NCBI GenBank assembly: GCA_036936605.1
Contig: JAUPFV010000001.1
Location: forward strand, 342,437,081 to 342,501,080
DNA from: Limnanthes douglasii subsp. nivea
Taxonomy: Eukaryota > Streptophyta > Magnoliopsida > Brassicales > Limnanthaceae
Length of the DNA stretch: 64,000 nt
Reading direction: 5' to 3'
Positions 10,517 to 21,949 of the stretch are shown here, piece after piece. Every line of letters starts with the position of its first letter. Position 1 is the first letter of the stretch. Made by a program: the position numbers and the translations under genes. Under the pieces are notes generated by a model. That model worked only from the letters and a program-made list of their open reading frames with translations, was not told the DNA's origin and ran no database searches.

Positions 10517-10842
10517 TGATAAGGGAATAATTCGCCTGAATAAATAATAAAGAGTGAATTATGAATGTAAAATAGTTGACGTGACTGTAATAGCATTCAC
10601 GGCTTATTAGAGGCTAATTTGCAAACAATGTATTTGATGAAGGACCAAAATAGAAATAAAACAAGCCCACCAAGGACATTAATGGGCCCACCCTTCTTTA
10701 CTATAAAAGGAGACCCATTATTCTTGGTATATGGGACATTCCACAATATAATATTCTCTTCCACTTTCTCTCTCTATTCACTCTCTCTAGTCACATCAGG
10801 TCCAAATTCCAACATTCTTCCAAGTCATTTATTCTCTCATCA
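10517..10842 (+). mobile_element. plus-strand LTR embedded in element B
   Basis: About 326 bp bounded by TGATAAGGG and CTCATCA, on the opposite strand to element B. It holds TATAAAAG at 10702-10709 followed by a CT-rich leader. A G-rich tract (10489-10500) lies shortly upstream, as a purine tract would. The length and terminal bases resemble B's own LTR (TGATAGGGG...CCATCA), but the body is not recognisably similar. The 160 bp before it (10359-10516) is probably the matching 3' internal end. A solo or truncated element is an inference. Confidence 0.5.
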
Positions 10843-11424
10843 TGCGCGATTTACGTCGCCGAATTTCTCGCTCCCGTATAATTCTTTTATCCCTTCTAAA
10901 GCATCGGGCTTCCAGATCTGGAGAGGATGATTCATACAGGTTTTCCTCGGTCGAATACTCATATTCTTGATTGGTTCGGAGTCCATACTTTTTCCTCAAA
11001 GCATCATCATGTTTTCGCACTCGAGTTATGCCTTTATAAAAATCAGCCTCGTTCCTATTAACAATACAATTATCATCTTTGCCATCTTTGCATGATCATT
11101 CTCCCCGGCTATCCAATTGATAATTCTTTTCAGCCAAGGTCGCCCTTTTCTCAACATTAAGCTTAACTATGTCATCCAGTAATTGTTGTCTGGTCATAAA
11201 GAGGGTCAAACGATTGCCTCGACCCTGGCTATACTGATCATGATCATTGTACCGCTCCTCGGAACGTTGATCCTATGAGTAAGAGATTTCCCTATCAGAA
11301 CTTTTATCTTCTTTCTTTCCTTCTCTAGCCTCCATATCCATTCCTTGAATTTAAATTTTTCCTTGGGTCGAGATTTTGGAGAACTTGATCTCCGGGTATC
11401 ACTCTTTCCCACAAAGGGCGTCAA
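10843..11424 (-). pseudogene. Tat element B: 5' leader and gag N-terminus remnant
   Basis: On the minus strand, just inside the 5' LTR, is TTGACGCCCTTTGTGGGAA. This resembles the tRNA primer-binding segment common in this lineage (TTGGCGCC..TGTGGG). A basic, Arg/Lys/Ser-rich reading follows (KSRPKEKFKFKEWIWRLEKE), broken by stops, then KHDDALRKKYGLRTNQEYEY. No gag matrix or zinc knuckle is visible. The gag call rests on position and composition only. Confidence 0.45.
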
Positions 11425-11749
11425 TGATGGTTCTAGAAATATCTGAGGCTGAATATTGGATAAATCTTGTAGTGGATAATGTTAGAGGAATAAATATAAA
11501 GTTGCGGAGAGAGAAATTAGTCAAATCAAAGTACCAATAATTAGAAAGTATCATTTTCCCAAAAAATGATCTTTCCTTATATAGGGTAAGTGGTGGGCTC
11601 AATTGACACATGTTATATTTAATTAGTTATATATCAGCCCTCTTAATACACTTGTTTTCTATGTTACCCAATATTTACAAATACGTCCTTATTTTTTTCC
11701 CAAGTATTACTTAAAACCCATAATAACCTTGCATTTTATGCCCCTATCA
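11425..11749 (-). mobile_element. 5' LTR of Tat element B
   Basis: 325 bp, on the minus strand TGATAGGGGCATAAAATGC ... CCATCA. A minus-strand TATA (CCTATATAAGG) lies at 11575-11585. Its first 121 bp match the truncated 3' LTR at 3802-3923, and the primer-binding-like segment adjoins its inner end. No target duplication can be checked because the 3' LTR is incomplete. Confidence 0.72.
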
Positions 11750-14700
11750 ATAAGGATTACAAATCTTTGACCTTGAACTAAATAAATCAATTTGAGGATT
11801 GAAAGCTTCTCAAAGTTCATGAGTGCAATAAAAAGAGAAATTACATGCTTGAACACGTGTGGGATAACTCGAGTATGAAAATTGTGTAGCATATGATACC
11901 ATAGTTTAGGTTTTGCATTTATTATCGTTAAATACTATACACTAACAACCGTTTGATATTACACGTCAGTTATTTAGTATGTTTTTAGATCATTTGGATG
12001 GGGAGCCTTGTATATGAATACATATAGTAATTACCGGTTGCACCTTTCGCACAGTTAAGTAAATTTTATTATCTTTCTTCATCTGATCCTTCCACACAAC
12101 ATCTTACAAACCTCTTATTTTCTTAGTTTGAAGCACGGGTCGTAAAGTGATGAGTATAACTTATAATTTTGTAAATGAGGGGTTTGATAGCCAAAACTTT
12201 CATGTTCAAATTCATTTAGAGATCTATGTCTTAGTCCTCTAAGGGTTGTTACCAATCCCTCTGACACGAAAGTTAATTAGGTGGTGCATTCCATCATCCA
12301 AGTTAAACCTATTTGTACACCTTATTTAGTGGCCTTGTCCTGTCTGTTTGGGCCAGCCTTACCTAGAGATTTGACCCCTAATGTATTTGAGGAAATTTTT
12401 GAGGCCTCGTCCTTAGTATAGGCAAACCTACAGTTTTTGGTAGAGGAACAAGAAGCGGCGCATCCGCAAGGTTTAAAATCCGCTCATGGATCTGATACGA
12501 ATGGATGTAACTTTAACTTTTTGGATTAAGTCGTGAATGAGACTTATACGTATTGGTAGCCAAAGGCTTAAGAAGATTTGAGGTTATAGTGGATCATCTT
12601 GGGTGATGTTATGGTTAGACTTCATACCATCCAAGAGACCCTCGCAGACGCACGAGACAATGTGGTAGTATTTTTTATACTTGTTTGATATTGCGGTTCG
12701 TTTTTCCTTGCGCTAAAAGTTACTAAAGTTTATTTATTTGATTGGGATGTGTAATGAATATAATTTAAGCAGTAATATGATATTGTAAGTTTCCATAATG
12801 GTTGTTAATTTTTCCAATTGTCAATTCTCAATGAGGGAGTTGTTTTGGTCTTTGACGATTATTAGCTCACATATCAAGAGCCTTTATTTTTACTTATTTA
12901 TATTGAAATATATACAAATTTATGACCAATCTCCCTGATTTGGAGAAGTTGTGGAAGCATTCATTTTTCTTTCTCAATAAAAACTAAAAGATGACTCATC
13001 CATTATGATAACCTACAACTTCTAGTTCATAAAAATATAAAAGTAAGTCTTTATTCACGCTTTAAAGTTTTTATACTTATTTTTGTCTTATTATTCTAGA
13101 TATATCTTAATATTATAGGTAAAATATATGTTTCAATATCATGTACTACATTAAATTTCAAAGAATAGATTTTATTTCCTTCGAGATTTTATGTATGGTT
13201 CCTCGATGAAGGAGCACCATGTGATTTTTACCCCTATGAATTTTACATGTTTGAGGTACTTGCCTTCAAATGCTACCACTATTAGGGTTGTCAAGTAAGT
13301 GAGGGAGCATTCAAGATTTCAAACATGTGAAGATTATAATTGTTTCCAGTACGATGAGGGTCCAGCCTCAAGTGAATAATATGACTAATAGATATCAATT
13401 AACCAGGGAATGTAACTAGTGCCCATATTAGTTGGGTAAGAAAAAAAATATTGATGAACATTCGTTGCTTATAGGAAGGCCGAAGATAAGGTACCTAAAA
13501 AAGAAACTCATGTGGATATCACAACAAATAAAATAAGATTCCTTACAATATAGTGTAAACAACTCATAATCGTAAAAATAAAAGAGAATTAAGGAGTGGA
13601 CCAACATTAAAAAAAGATCACAAAAAGAGAATAAAATTGGAGGTTGTTGAACCTGTTATAAATAGATCGATGAAATATTTTATTCTCTTTGAATTGTAGC
13701 TGAACCCCTGACCCTTGGACGTAGTACCAAGAAGAAAATAGTGCATATTCAAAATATTTATCAAATATTTAGAGTTAGTAGCCCAAGTAGTAGCACATAG
13801 TAGGAACAGTTTGATGAGGTTACTAATTTAGTTGAACCTCTAAAAATTCAAAAAATATAAAAGATGATCTATCAAATGGTGGTATCAGCACATACCCAGA
13901 CCTGGATGCATATTGGGATTTAGTGGAGTTGACAACGTAGAAAATACAACTCATAACTGATGTAAGTATATTTTTGTGCTCCTTATTATAGACACGTATT
14001 TATACATATATTTTCAATGTTTTTATATTATTAAATATATAGAGGTGAACATAAAAGTTAAGTTGTCAAACCTCAAACCCTTGCTGGATATGGTGGCCAG
14101 ACCAATGAAGGATGTTTGACATGTGGAAAACCAAAATCGAGAAATAATTTATATTCAAAGAAAGCTAGTGGTGAATTATAAACAAAAATTATTGTTCATG
14201 AGAATCATAGTAATGAGTTAGCAACACAATTCAGAGTCTTAGAGAGAAAAACCTGGATCAAACTCAAAAAGTTCTCCTTTTAACCAAAAATTACACAACG
14301 CATGTATTGTAGACTTTACAATAATAGAGGCACATAAGTAAGAGATTTTAAATATTATTCAGGATTTAGTGAAAATTGGGGGAAGAACCATGAGTAAAAA
14401 TTAGCTGAAATACAAGACATGACTTATCAAATGACCAATGAGATGGGTCTACAGTTGGATGCAAACCATATGTTGAGACTTCATGAATATTTTCCTTGAT
14501 ATGTCAAATTCTGTTGGAGGCCAATAAGGTAAAGAGGTTCGGATTTTTCTTAGAGGAAAATTTAGACTTATAATGAAAACAATATTGAATAAGCCGTGTG
14601 TCTAGTATAGTCAGCTGAGTACCTACTTCACTTAATTTTGGACCTTCAAGCCTACCAAGCTGACCCGGGTATACTAACTGACCCGGTTGGCCCATGAATC

Positions 14701-15920
14701 TTTCTAGTTTTATAAATAGATCCAAAAATATCATTTAATGGGATGGATATTTTCTCTCTAGACATTAAACACAAGTACCTCTATTATCTATCTACTTTCC
14801 ACATGAATTTAGTACACCACTTAAACAACTACCAAAAATATCCTCTGACTAGGTTTTACCTTCATCATTTCTGACCTTATTTTTGGAAGGTTCTCGGAAT
14901 ACATCCCACGGATAATTGGCTGCACTGTAGTTTTTTCACCTTAGTGGTCATTAGTCGAGACCAAGGTAGTGGTGGAAGAAGGTGATGCAGGGAAATATAT
15001 TGTTGCGTCAAGGATTAATAATTATACGTTGGGTTTCTTTTTTATATATCATTATAAAAATCTTGGTACACAAGTCATTTAATGAATATATTTTTATAAT
15101 GACATAAAATTTGTTTGATGAGATATTAACTTATGCAAGATATTTGTTTATCAACATATAATTCTTACTTATTTAAAATATATATTGGATGTATGTAAGT
15201 ACATCTTATAGTTTAAATGTTTAATTTTAACCGATACTTTTAATTTCACTAACTTTTATGAGGTATCTAACTATCATCCCCACCTTCTGATATGTTCATG
15301 AGGGAAATCAATAGTTTACATGGTTTGATTGAATTTTTTCATACAATAGTTTATATGTATTTTTCTAAAATTGATGTGGTTTATTTCTGTTTGAGAGTAA
15401 TTTTATAAAATGTTTTGGATTTTTTGTGGAATTCAATGTTTAGAGTAGTGGGTAGTAAGATAATTAATCTGTGTGCTAGTAGTCAATTCTGATTACCCTC
15501 ATTAACCTTAATTATTGACTCATGGGCCTATTGGGTCAGATAGTGAAATCGGGTCAAGTTTAAGGACTCATTAGTAATCTGGTGTGAAGTGATCAACAAC
15601 TAGCTTAGTCAACATTTATTACATTTGTCCTGTTCTGTTTTTTATAATAGTGGTTATGGTCCGAACTGACCATCGGATTAAGACTGAATTTAGTAGCTAA
15701 AATATCTGACCTCATAAAAAATAACGCTTAATATTGAGTTTTTGTTGACCTATGATTTTGTATTTAGCAGATTTATTGGTTTCAATTGTATAGGAGCTCA
15801 TAAACTCTATGCACATTATAATGCGAGAGCTCGAAAGCTCAATACAAAATCTGAAATTACTTAATGTAAATTATTATATGAATGCATGAGCTTTTTATTA
15901 ATCATAAATTTTTTTTAAAA
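11750..15920. other. no recognisable gene; degraded repeat-type DNA
   Basis: Stops are frequent in all frames and no domain is recognised. Short readable traces look like old retroelement DNA, for example a possible zinc-knuckle trace near 14300 on the plus strand. A TTATAAATAG box at 14709 lies within a CT-rich stretch that could be an LTR remnant. None is strong enough to name. Confidence 0.5.
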
Positions 15921-15958
15921 AACTTTCTCGCGTCATCAGGTTAAGAAAGAGTGTACCT
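15921..15958 (-). repeat. remnant of Tat post-integrase block
   Basis: AACTTTCTCGCG, then TCATCAGG and GAAAGAGT, match element B at 8012-8049 (AACCTTATCGCG, CACCAGG, GAAAGAGTATG) in the same order and spacing. Flanks show no further coding similarity, so this is a relic of a third Tat copy in B's orientation. Confidence 0.45.
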
Positions 15959-16069
15959 TAATTAAAAAATTAAAAACTTCATAATTAAATTACAAATTTA
16001 AAGCCAATAATGATAAAGTATATTAAAGAGGTTTGCAACTTTAAGTGCTCCACATTCTATGGGAGAATG

Positions 16070-16301
16070 TAGTGTCAAGTAAGAAAAAGTGAGAATGTAA
16101 ATTTATGTGTATATTATCTTCATGTATTCATTGTGAATAGTAAATGTTCAATCCTTAGTGATACCTTGATATTCGAATATTTGGAATTTGTAATATACTA
16201 ATGTGAAATTCAATCGTTACGATATTTCATTTATGCATAAATTTGATATTTGATATGATTGTGTTTAGTAGATCATGAATTACACTGAAATGGGGGAAGA
16301 T
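16070..16301 (+). mobile_element. truncated copia copy: 3' internal tail plus polypurine tract
   Basis: These 232 bp match 21051-21282, the non-coding tail of the downstream copia element, with about 7 differences. They end in the same purine tract (AAATGGGGGAAGA, 16288-16300) just before the LTR. A tail upstream of a 5' LTR shows that a second, truncated copy precedes the full element and shares its LTR. Confidence 0.85.
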
Positions 16302-16652
16302 TGTTATTTATTTTAGTGTAATTGGATCGACTAGTCGACCAATTTAATCATGATATATTATCAAACAAGTCGTAGAGTGCGGAGTGCACGCTTGTTAGAT
16401 TATATCATGATTAGCGGGGTCAAGGGGCGGAGCCCCTTGCGGGGTCCAACTTTCAAACTGTTTTTGGTTGGTCGAATTTATAAATATGGGTTCTGTTGAA
16501 AAGGATATTATATCATTTTCATCCTCTCTGTTCAAAATATATATCTCTGATTTTATCCAATTGAAATTTTTGGAGAACACAAAAAATATTTCAATAAGAA
16601 ATTGTTTACAAGACTTCAGAGATTATCCGGAAACGAAACACTATTTTCTAAA
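16302..16652 (+). repeat. left (5') LTR of the copia element
   Basis: Begins TGTTATTTATTTTAGTG directly after a purine tract; its end is set by comparison with the right copy (TTTTCTAAA here, TTTTCTACA there). It contains TATAAATA at 16479-16486, followed by a leader into gag. It holds three inverted-repeat structures upstream of the TATA box (16327-16439). Confidence 0.85.
16327..16439 (+). promoter_or_regulatory. cluster of palindromes and hairpins in copia LTR U3
   Basis: Three structures in 113 bp. (1) The perfect 12-bp palindrome TCGACTAGTCGA at 16327-16338. (2) A nested stem: AATCATGATATA (16346-16357) pairs with TATATCATGATT (16401-16412), and inside it AACAAG (16364-16369) pairs with CTTGTT (16391-16396). 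(3) A GC-rich hairpin, CAAGGGGC (16421-16428), loop GGA, GCCCCTTG (16432-16439). All are also present in the right LTR. The function is unknown; they sit 40-150 bp upstream of the TATA box. Confidence 0.85.
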
Positions 16653-16691
16653 TTTTATTGAAATATTCTGGTCTTGTTGATAAAGATAGAG

Positions 16692-17645
16692 ATGACGAAC
16701 GGAGGAGAATCTGCGAAAGAGATGACAAGTAAATTCGCTAAGTTGGACAAGTTCGAAGGACATGATTTCAGACGATGGCAGAAAAAGATGCATTTTCTGT
16801 TGACTACACTCAAGGTTGTGTATGTCTTGAGTACCCCCTGGCCAGAGATCACTGAGAATGAAACATTGGAACAAACGAGGAGGCGCAGCAAGTGGGAGAA
16901 TGATGAATATATTTGTCGAGACCATATATTAAACGGTATGTCTGATACTTTGTTTGATGTATACCAAAATATCGAATCTACAAAAGAATTATGGGATTCT
17001 ATAGAATCAAAATACATGGCAGAAGATGCTTCTAGTAGGAAGTTCATGGTTAGTAATTTTATAAATTACAAACTGGTTGACTCTAGACCTGTAATGGAAC
17101 AGTATAATGAACTACTAAGAATTTTGGGTCAATTTGTTCAGCACAATATGAAAATGGACGAATGTATTTCGGTTTCTTCTGTAATTGACAAATTGCCTCA
17201 TTCGTGGAAGGATTTTAAACACACACTGAAACACAACAAGGAAGAAATGACTCTAGTCGAACTTGGTAGTCATTTTAAGATTGAAGAGTCTCTAAGGGCT
17301 CAAGATGAATTAAGTAATCCCAAGGGTAAAAACCAAGTGGGAAACTCATCTGTAAATATGGCTGAAAGCAGCGGATTCTTTAAGAATGGAAATACAGATA
17401 AGGGGAATAAACGAAAGTTTAAAGGAAACAACAAAAACAGTAATTTTAACAGCAAAAAGCCTAAAATAGCATGCTGGAAATGTGGCAAACCTGGTCACTT
17501 TAGAAGGGATTGTCGAGTTGGAAAAGGCAAAAATAATGTTTGTCCAAGTGGGAACAATGTTGGTTCAAGTGGAAACAATGCTGGTTCAAGTGGATCTAAG
17601 GATCCTGAAAAGCAACAAGGTCAGATTTTGATTTCAGAATTCTAA
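16692..17645 (+). CDS. copia Gag polyprotein
   Basis: The capsid and nucleocapsid protein that packages element RNA. The start ATG at 16692 (MTNGGESAKEMTSKFAKLDK) fits the family N-terminus; the open frame extends slightly upstream without another ATG. Residues about 12-200 form the copia Gag (UBN2-type) domain, with FEGHDFRRWQKKMHFLL and ELWDSIESKYMAEDASSRKF. A basic stretch (GNKRKFKGNNKNSN) leads to a CCHC zinc knuckle, CWKCGKPGHFRRDC, near 17473. A Ser/Gly/Asn-rich tail with a short repeat (SGNN) ends at TAA 17643-17645. Gag and pol are in different frames, so pol needs a frameshift or a lost base near 17640. Confidence 0.9.
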   Translation: MTNGGESAKEMTSKFAKLDKFEGHDFRRWQKKMHFLLTTLKVVYVLSTPWPEITENETLEQTRRRSKWENDEYICRDHILNGMSDTLFDVYQNIESTKELWDSIESKYMAEDASSRKFMVSNFINYKLVDSRPVMEQYNELLRILGQFVQHNMKMDECISVSSVIDKLPHSWKDFKHTLKHNKEEMTLVELGSHFKIEESLRAQDELSNPKGKNQVGNSSVNMAESSGFFKNGNTDKGNKRKFKGNNKNSNFNSKKPKIACWKCGKPGHFRRDCRVGKGKNNVCPSGNNVGSSGNNAGSSGSKDPEKQQGQILISEF

Positions 17646-20600
17646 TTCTGGTCAAAATTATATATCTCTAATATCTGAAGCATTTTATGTGCAGGATGAT
17701 GATGTTTCTTGGTGGGTTGATTCGGGAGCAACAAGTCATGTATGTAAAGATCTTCGATGGTTTAGTAATTTTCAACCGATTGAAGGACCTTCACTTAAGA
17801 TGGGAAATGTTGCTACCGAACCAATCAAAGGACTAGGAAATGTTAAATTACTATTTACTTCTGGAAAGTACATATTATTGAATAATGTATTGTATGTTCC
17901 TGGGATTCGAAAGAATCTTTTGTCTGGTGTTGTTTTAAACAATTGTGGTTTCAAACAAGTGTACGAAAGTGGCAAATATGTATTGTCAAAACATGGTGTA
18001 TTTATGGGATTCAGATATTTATGTAATGGTATGTTTATGTTAAATATTAATGTTTCCTTTGAAAATGATTCTGTTTGCATGACTTCTACTAGTGTGTGTA
18101 GAAATATAAATAAAACAAAATTATGGCATGCTAGATTAGGACATGTTCATTATGAAAGAATAAAAGACATGTCTAAAATGAGCCTTATTCCTCATGTTGA
18201 TGCAAATAATGAAAAATGTAAAACTTGCATGTTAACTAAGATAACTAGAAAACCTTTCAATAATGTTAACCGAGTTTCCAAAATATTGGAACTAGTACAT
18301 AGTGATTTATGTGATTTCCATGTTACACCTTCATTAGGAAATAAAAATTATGTTATTACTTTTATTGATGATACATCTAGATATTGCTACATTTATTTAT
18401 TGCATGCTAAAAATGAAGCTCTTGATAAGTTTAAAATCTATAAGGAAGAAGTTGAGCTACATAAGAATGATTTGATTAAAAATCTACGTACGGACAGAGG
18501 AGGTGAATATTATGATCCTATATATTTTCAGTCTACGGGTATAATTCATCAAACCACGGCTCCTTATACACCACAACAAAATGGTATAGCTGAAAGGAAG
18601 AATATGACTTTGAAAGAAATGGTTAATTTCATGTTGTCATATTCGGGTTTGAGTGAAGGATTCTGGGGTGAGGCTATGTTAACAGCCTGTTATTTATTGA
18701 ATCGTGTTCCTACTAAAAGGAATAAGATGACCTCGTATGAGCTTTGGTTTAAGAAGCCTCCAACACTAAATTATCTGAGAGTTTGGGGCTGTAGAGCAGT
18801 TGTAAGACTCACTGAACCTAAAAGGAAAAATTTGGGTGAAAGAGCTATAGATTGTATCTTCATTGGGTATGCTGAGCATTCCATTGCATATAGGTTCTAT
18901 GTGTTAGAATCTAATGACTATGTGTCGGTGAACACAGTTATCGAGTCAAGAGATGCAATATTTGATGAAGAGAGATTTACTTCTATACCTAGACCTAGAG
19001 ATTTGATTCAAAACTCTTTGAATAGGAACTCAAGTGAAATTGAAAATATATCAAGTGGTACCAATTGTGTACCTGGACCTTCTGAACCAAGGAGAAGTAC
19101 TAGAGCCAGAAAATCTAAGTCGTACGGATCTGATTTTCAACTATATTTAGTTGAAGGGTCAAGAGATAAGATTGACTATCAATATCAATACTGTTTTGTT
19201 ATTGAAGATGATCCAAGGACTTTTAGTGATGCTATGGCATCAAGGGATGCTGCATTCTGGAAAGAAGCTATCCAGGATGAAATAGAGTCTATCATGCATA
19301 ATAATACATGGGAGTTGGCTGATTTACCTCCTGGGTGCAAATCATTGGGAAATAGATGGATATTTAAACGAAAAATGAAAGTAGATGATACTATTGAAAG
19401 GTATAAAGCTAGATTGGTTATCCAGGGATTTAGACAAAGAGAAGGCATTGACTTCTTTGATACTTATGCTCCGGTTGCTAGGATTTCCACTATTAGATTG
19501 TTGATTGCACTTGCATCTGTATACAATCTTGTAATTCATCAAATGGATGTTAAAACAGCATTCTTGAATGGTGATTTGGATAAGGAGATTTATATGAAAC
19601 AACCGGAAGGGTTTGTGATGCCTAGTTGTGAAAACAAGGTATGCAAGTTAAAAAAGTCTTTGTATGGTTTGAAACAAGCACCAAAAGATTGGCATCAAAA
19701 ATTTGATAATGTGATATTATCTAATGGATTTATTCTTAACCAAGCAGACAAGTGTGTATATAGCAAATTTGATAATTCTAGTAAATGAGTTATGATTTGT
19801 CTATATGTGGATGATATGTTGATTTTTGGTACTGACCAAAATCAGGTTAATGATATGAAGAATTTTTCATCATCTAACTTTGAGATGAAGGATTTGGGGG
19901 AAGCTGAAATGATTCTTGGTATAAGAATCAAGCGAAAGAACAATAGTATATCGATTTCTCAATCTCACTATATTGAGAAGATATTAAATAAATTTAATTT
20001 TAAAGATTGTTCTCCGGTAAGCACACCTATAGATCCTAGCCTTAAGCTTCTACCTAATAAAGGTATTGCTATATCTCAACTTGAATACTCGAGAGCCATC
20101 GGGTGTCTTATGTATGCCATGACTAGCACTAGGCCGGATATTGCCTTTGCTGTTGGAAAACTTAGTAGGTATACTAGCAATCCTAGTTCGCATCATTGGC
20201 AAGCTTTAAATCGAGTATTCAAGTATTTGAAAGGAACCATGAATTATGGTTTAACTTATACCGGATTTCCTTCTGTACTTGAAGGATATTCAGACGCGAG
20301 TTATATTTCCAATATGGAAGATCATTCTTCCACAAGTGGATGGGTATTTCTACTTGGGGGATGTGCTATCTCTTGGGCGTCTAAGAAACAAACTTGTATT
20401 ACTGATTCAACAATGGAATCAGAGTTTGTGGCATTAGCAGCAGCGAGTAAAGAAGCTGAGTGGCTAAGAAATTTAATGTATGAAATTTCGTTGTGGCCCA
20501 AACCGATATCACCTATATCTATCAGATGTGATAGTGAGGTTGCCTTGGCCAATGTTTATAGACAAGTTTACAAAGGCAGGTCTAGACACTTAGGTGTTAG

Positions 20601-20751
20601 ACACAATATGATTCGTGAGCGTATCATGCATGATGTTATATCAGTAGAGTTTGTGAGAACTCAATATAACTTAGCCGATCATTTAACCAAGGGGTTAAAT
20701 AGAGATCTTGTGCACAAATCGGCTATTGGGATGGGATTAAAGTCCATTTGA
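17646..20751 (+). pseudogene. copia Pol polyprotein (protease, integrase, RT, RNase H) with one stop
   Basis: Protease: WWVDSGATSHV near 17700. GAG-pre-integrase zinc region: LWHARLGHVHYERI and CKTCML. Integrase catalytic region: LVHSDLCDF, RTDRGGEYYD, TAPYTPQQNGIAERKN. RT: AFWKEAIQDEIESI, NTWELADLPPG, HQMDVKTAFLNGDL, then YVDDMLIFGTDQNQ with the catalytic DD near 19808. RNase H: GYSDASYISN, DSTMESEFVALAAASKEAEW, RCDSEVALA, ending at 20751. A TGA at 19786-19788 splits the chain just before the RT active site. All other landmarks are readable, so the loss is recent. Upstream of 17689 there is no ATG in this frame, consistent with translation as part of Gag-Pol. Confidence 0.92.
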
Positions 20752-21282
20752 AATCTCTCATGTTGAGATAACCAATTCCCATCTAATATGACATTAGGTG
20801 TTGAATTCAATGTGGAAAGCTTAACATCAAGATATTGGAACACATTTGTATATCATCCCAAGGTATGTGTTCAGAACTGCAAGTTGTGAAGGTTGAAGAT
20901 TATCTTCTTAATAGCTCTTTTGAAAAATTGCATATGCAGGTGTAAGATGAAAAGAACTACCTATTTGAGCATGAAGTTTAGCCTCTTCAAGAAGCTAGGA
21001 CTTGGCTTTGATATGCTTAAGAAGGATAAGGACACAAGGCTAGTAAAATATAGTGTCAAGTAAGAACAAGTGAGAATGTAAATTTATGTGTATATTATCT
21101 TCATGTATTCATTGTGAATAGTAAAGGTTCAATCCTTAGTGATACCTTGATATTCGAATATTTGGAATGTGTAATATACTAACGTGAAATTCAATCGTTA
21201 CAATATTTCATTTATGCATAAATTTGATATTTGATATGATTGTGTTTAGTAGATCATGAATTATACAGAAATGGGGGAAGAT
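20752..21282 (+). other. 3' non-coding internal region and polypurine tract of the copia element
   Basis: No open frame. It ends in the purine tract GAAATGGGGGAAG at 21269-21281, just before the right LTR. The last 232 bp (21051-21282) are duplicated upstream of the left LTR. Confidence 0.8.
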
Positions 21283-21633
21283 TGTTATTTATTTTAGTGT
21301 AATTGGATCGACTAGTCGACCAATTTAATCATGATATATTATCAAACAAGTCGTAGAGTGCGGAGTGCACGCTTGTTAGATTATATCATGATTAGCGGGG
21401 TCAAGGGGCGGAGCCCCTTGCGGGGTCCAACTTCCAAACTATTTTTGGTTGGTCGAATTTATAAATATGGGTTCTGTTGAAAATGATATTATATCATTTT
21501 CATCCTCTCTGTTCAAAATATATATCTCTGATTTTATCCAATTGAAATTTTTGGAGAACCCCAAAAATATTTCAATAAGAAATTGTTTACAAGACTTCAG
21601 AGATTATCTGGAAACGAAACACTATTTTCTACA
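21283..21633 (+). repeat. right (3') LTR of the copia element
   Basis: Begins TGTTATTTATTTTAGTG and ends TTTTCTACA; 351 bp. It carries the same palindrome, nested stem, GC-rich hairpin and TATAAATA box as the left LTR. Differences from the left copy are single bases only. Confidence 0.88.
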
Positions 21634-21949
21634 AGTGGGTCTTGTTTTGTATAACTTTGATCGGGTCCATCTTGAACTTATGAGCATAAGAGTATTTATT
21701 TTCATCATAGTTGGAGATTCGAAATTAAGCCAAAAATATTTCATATGAGACCACAACCTCTAATCCATAAAGAAATATGAAAGTATCTTCCACTATTATA
21801 TTATGCGATATGGTTTGATATGGCCCAAAATATTCTTTGAGTGTGTCTAAACATTTTCCTCACACCTTCTAGGAGTAGACATATGTCTTTTGATATGATT
21901 TGGTTACTTATTCTTCTCTCTGCTTGGGGATACAATGGTATCATATAAT

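Larger units (their letters stand above)
16302..21633 (+). mobile_element. Ty1/copia retrotransposon, nearly complete (about 5.3 kb)
   Basis: Order: LTR 16302-16652, gag 16692-17645, pol 17646-20751 (protease, integrase, RT, RNase H), purine tract 21270-21282, LTR 21283-21633. The order protease-integrase-RT defines Ty1/copia. By eye the two LTRs differ at about 7 of 351 positions (near 98% identity), so the insertion is young compared with every other element here. The reading frames carry one clear stop (19786-19788) and a gag/pol frame change. No primer-binding site of the usual TGGTATCAGAGC type is seen after the left LTR. Confidence 0.93.

Noticed and set aside
1..11749. Endogenous pararetrovirus
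   Set aside because: The pol order RT-RNase H-integrase with LTRs and purine tract fits Ty3/gypsy; no movement protein or coat-protein region is seen.
13300..14500. Possible gag of another retroelement
   Set aside because: Only weak cysteine/histidine-like traces with many stops; not enough to support a call.
16468..16680. 70-codon ORF, with a parallel one at 21449
   Set aside because: It lies inside the copia LTR across the TATA box and leader, so it is a by-product of the LTR sequence.
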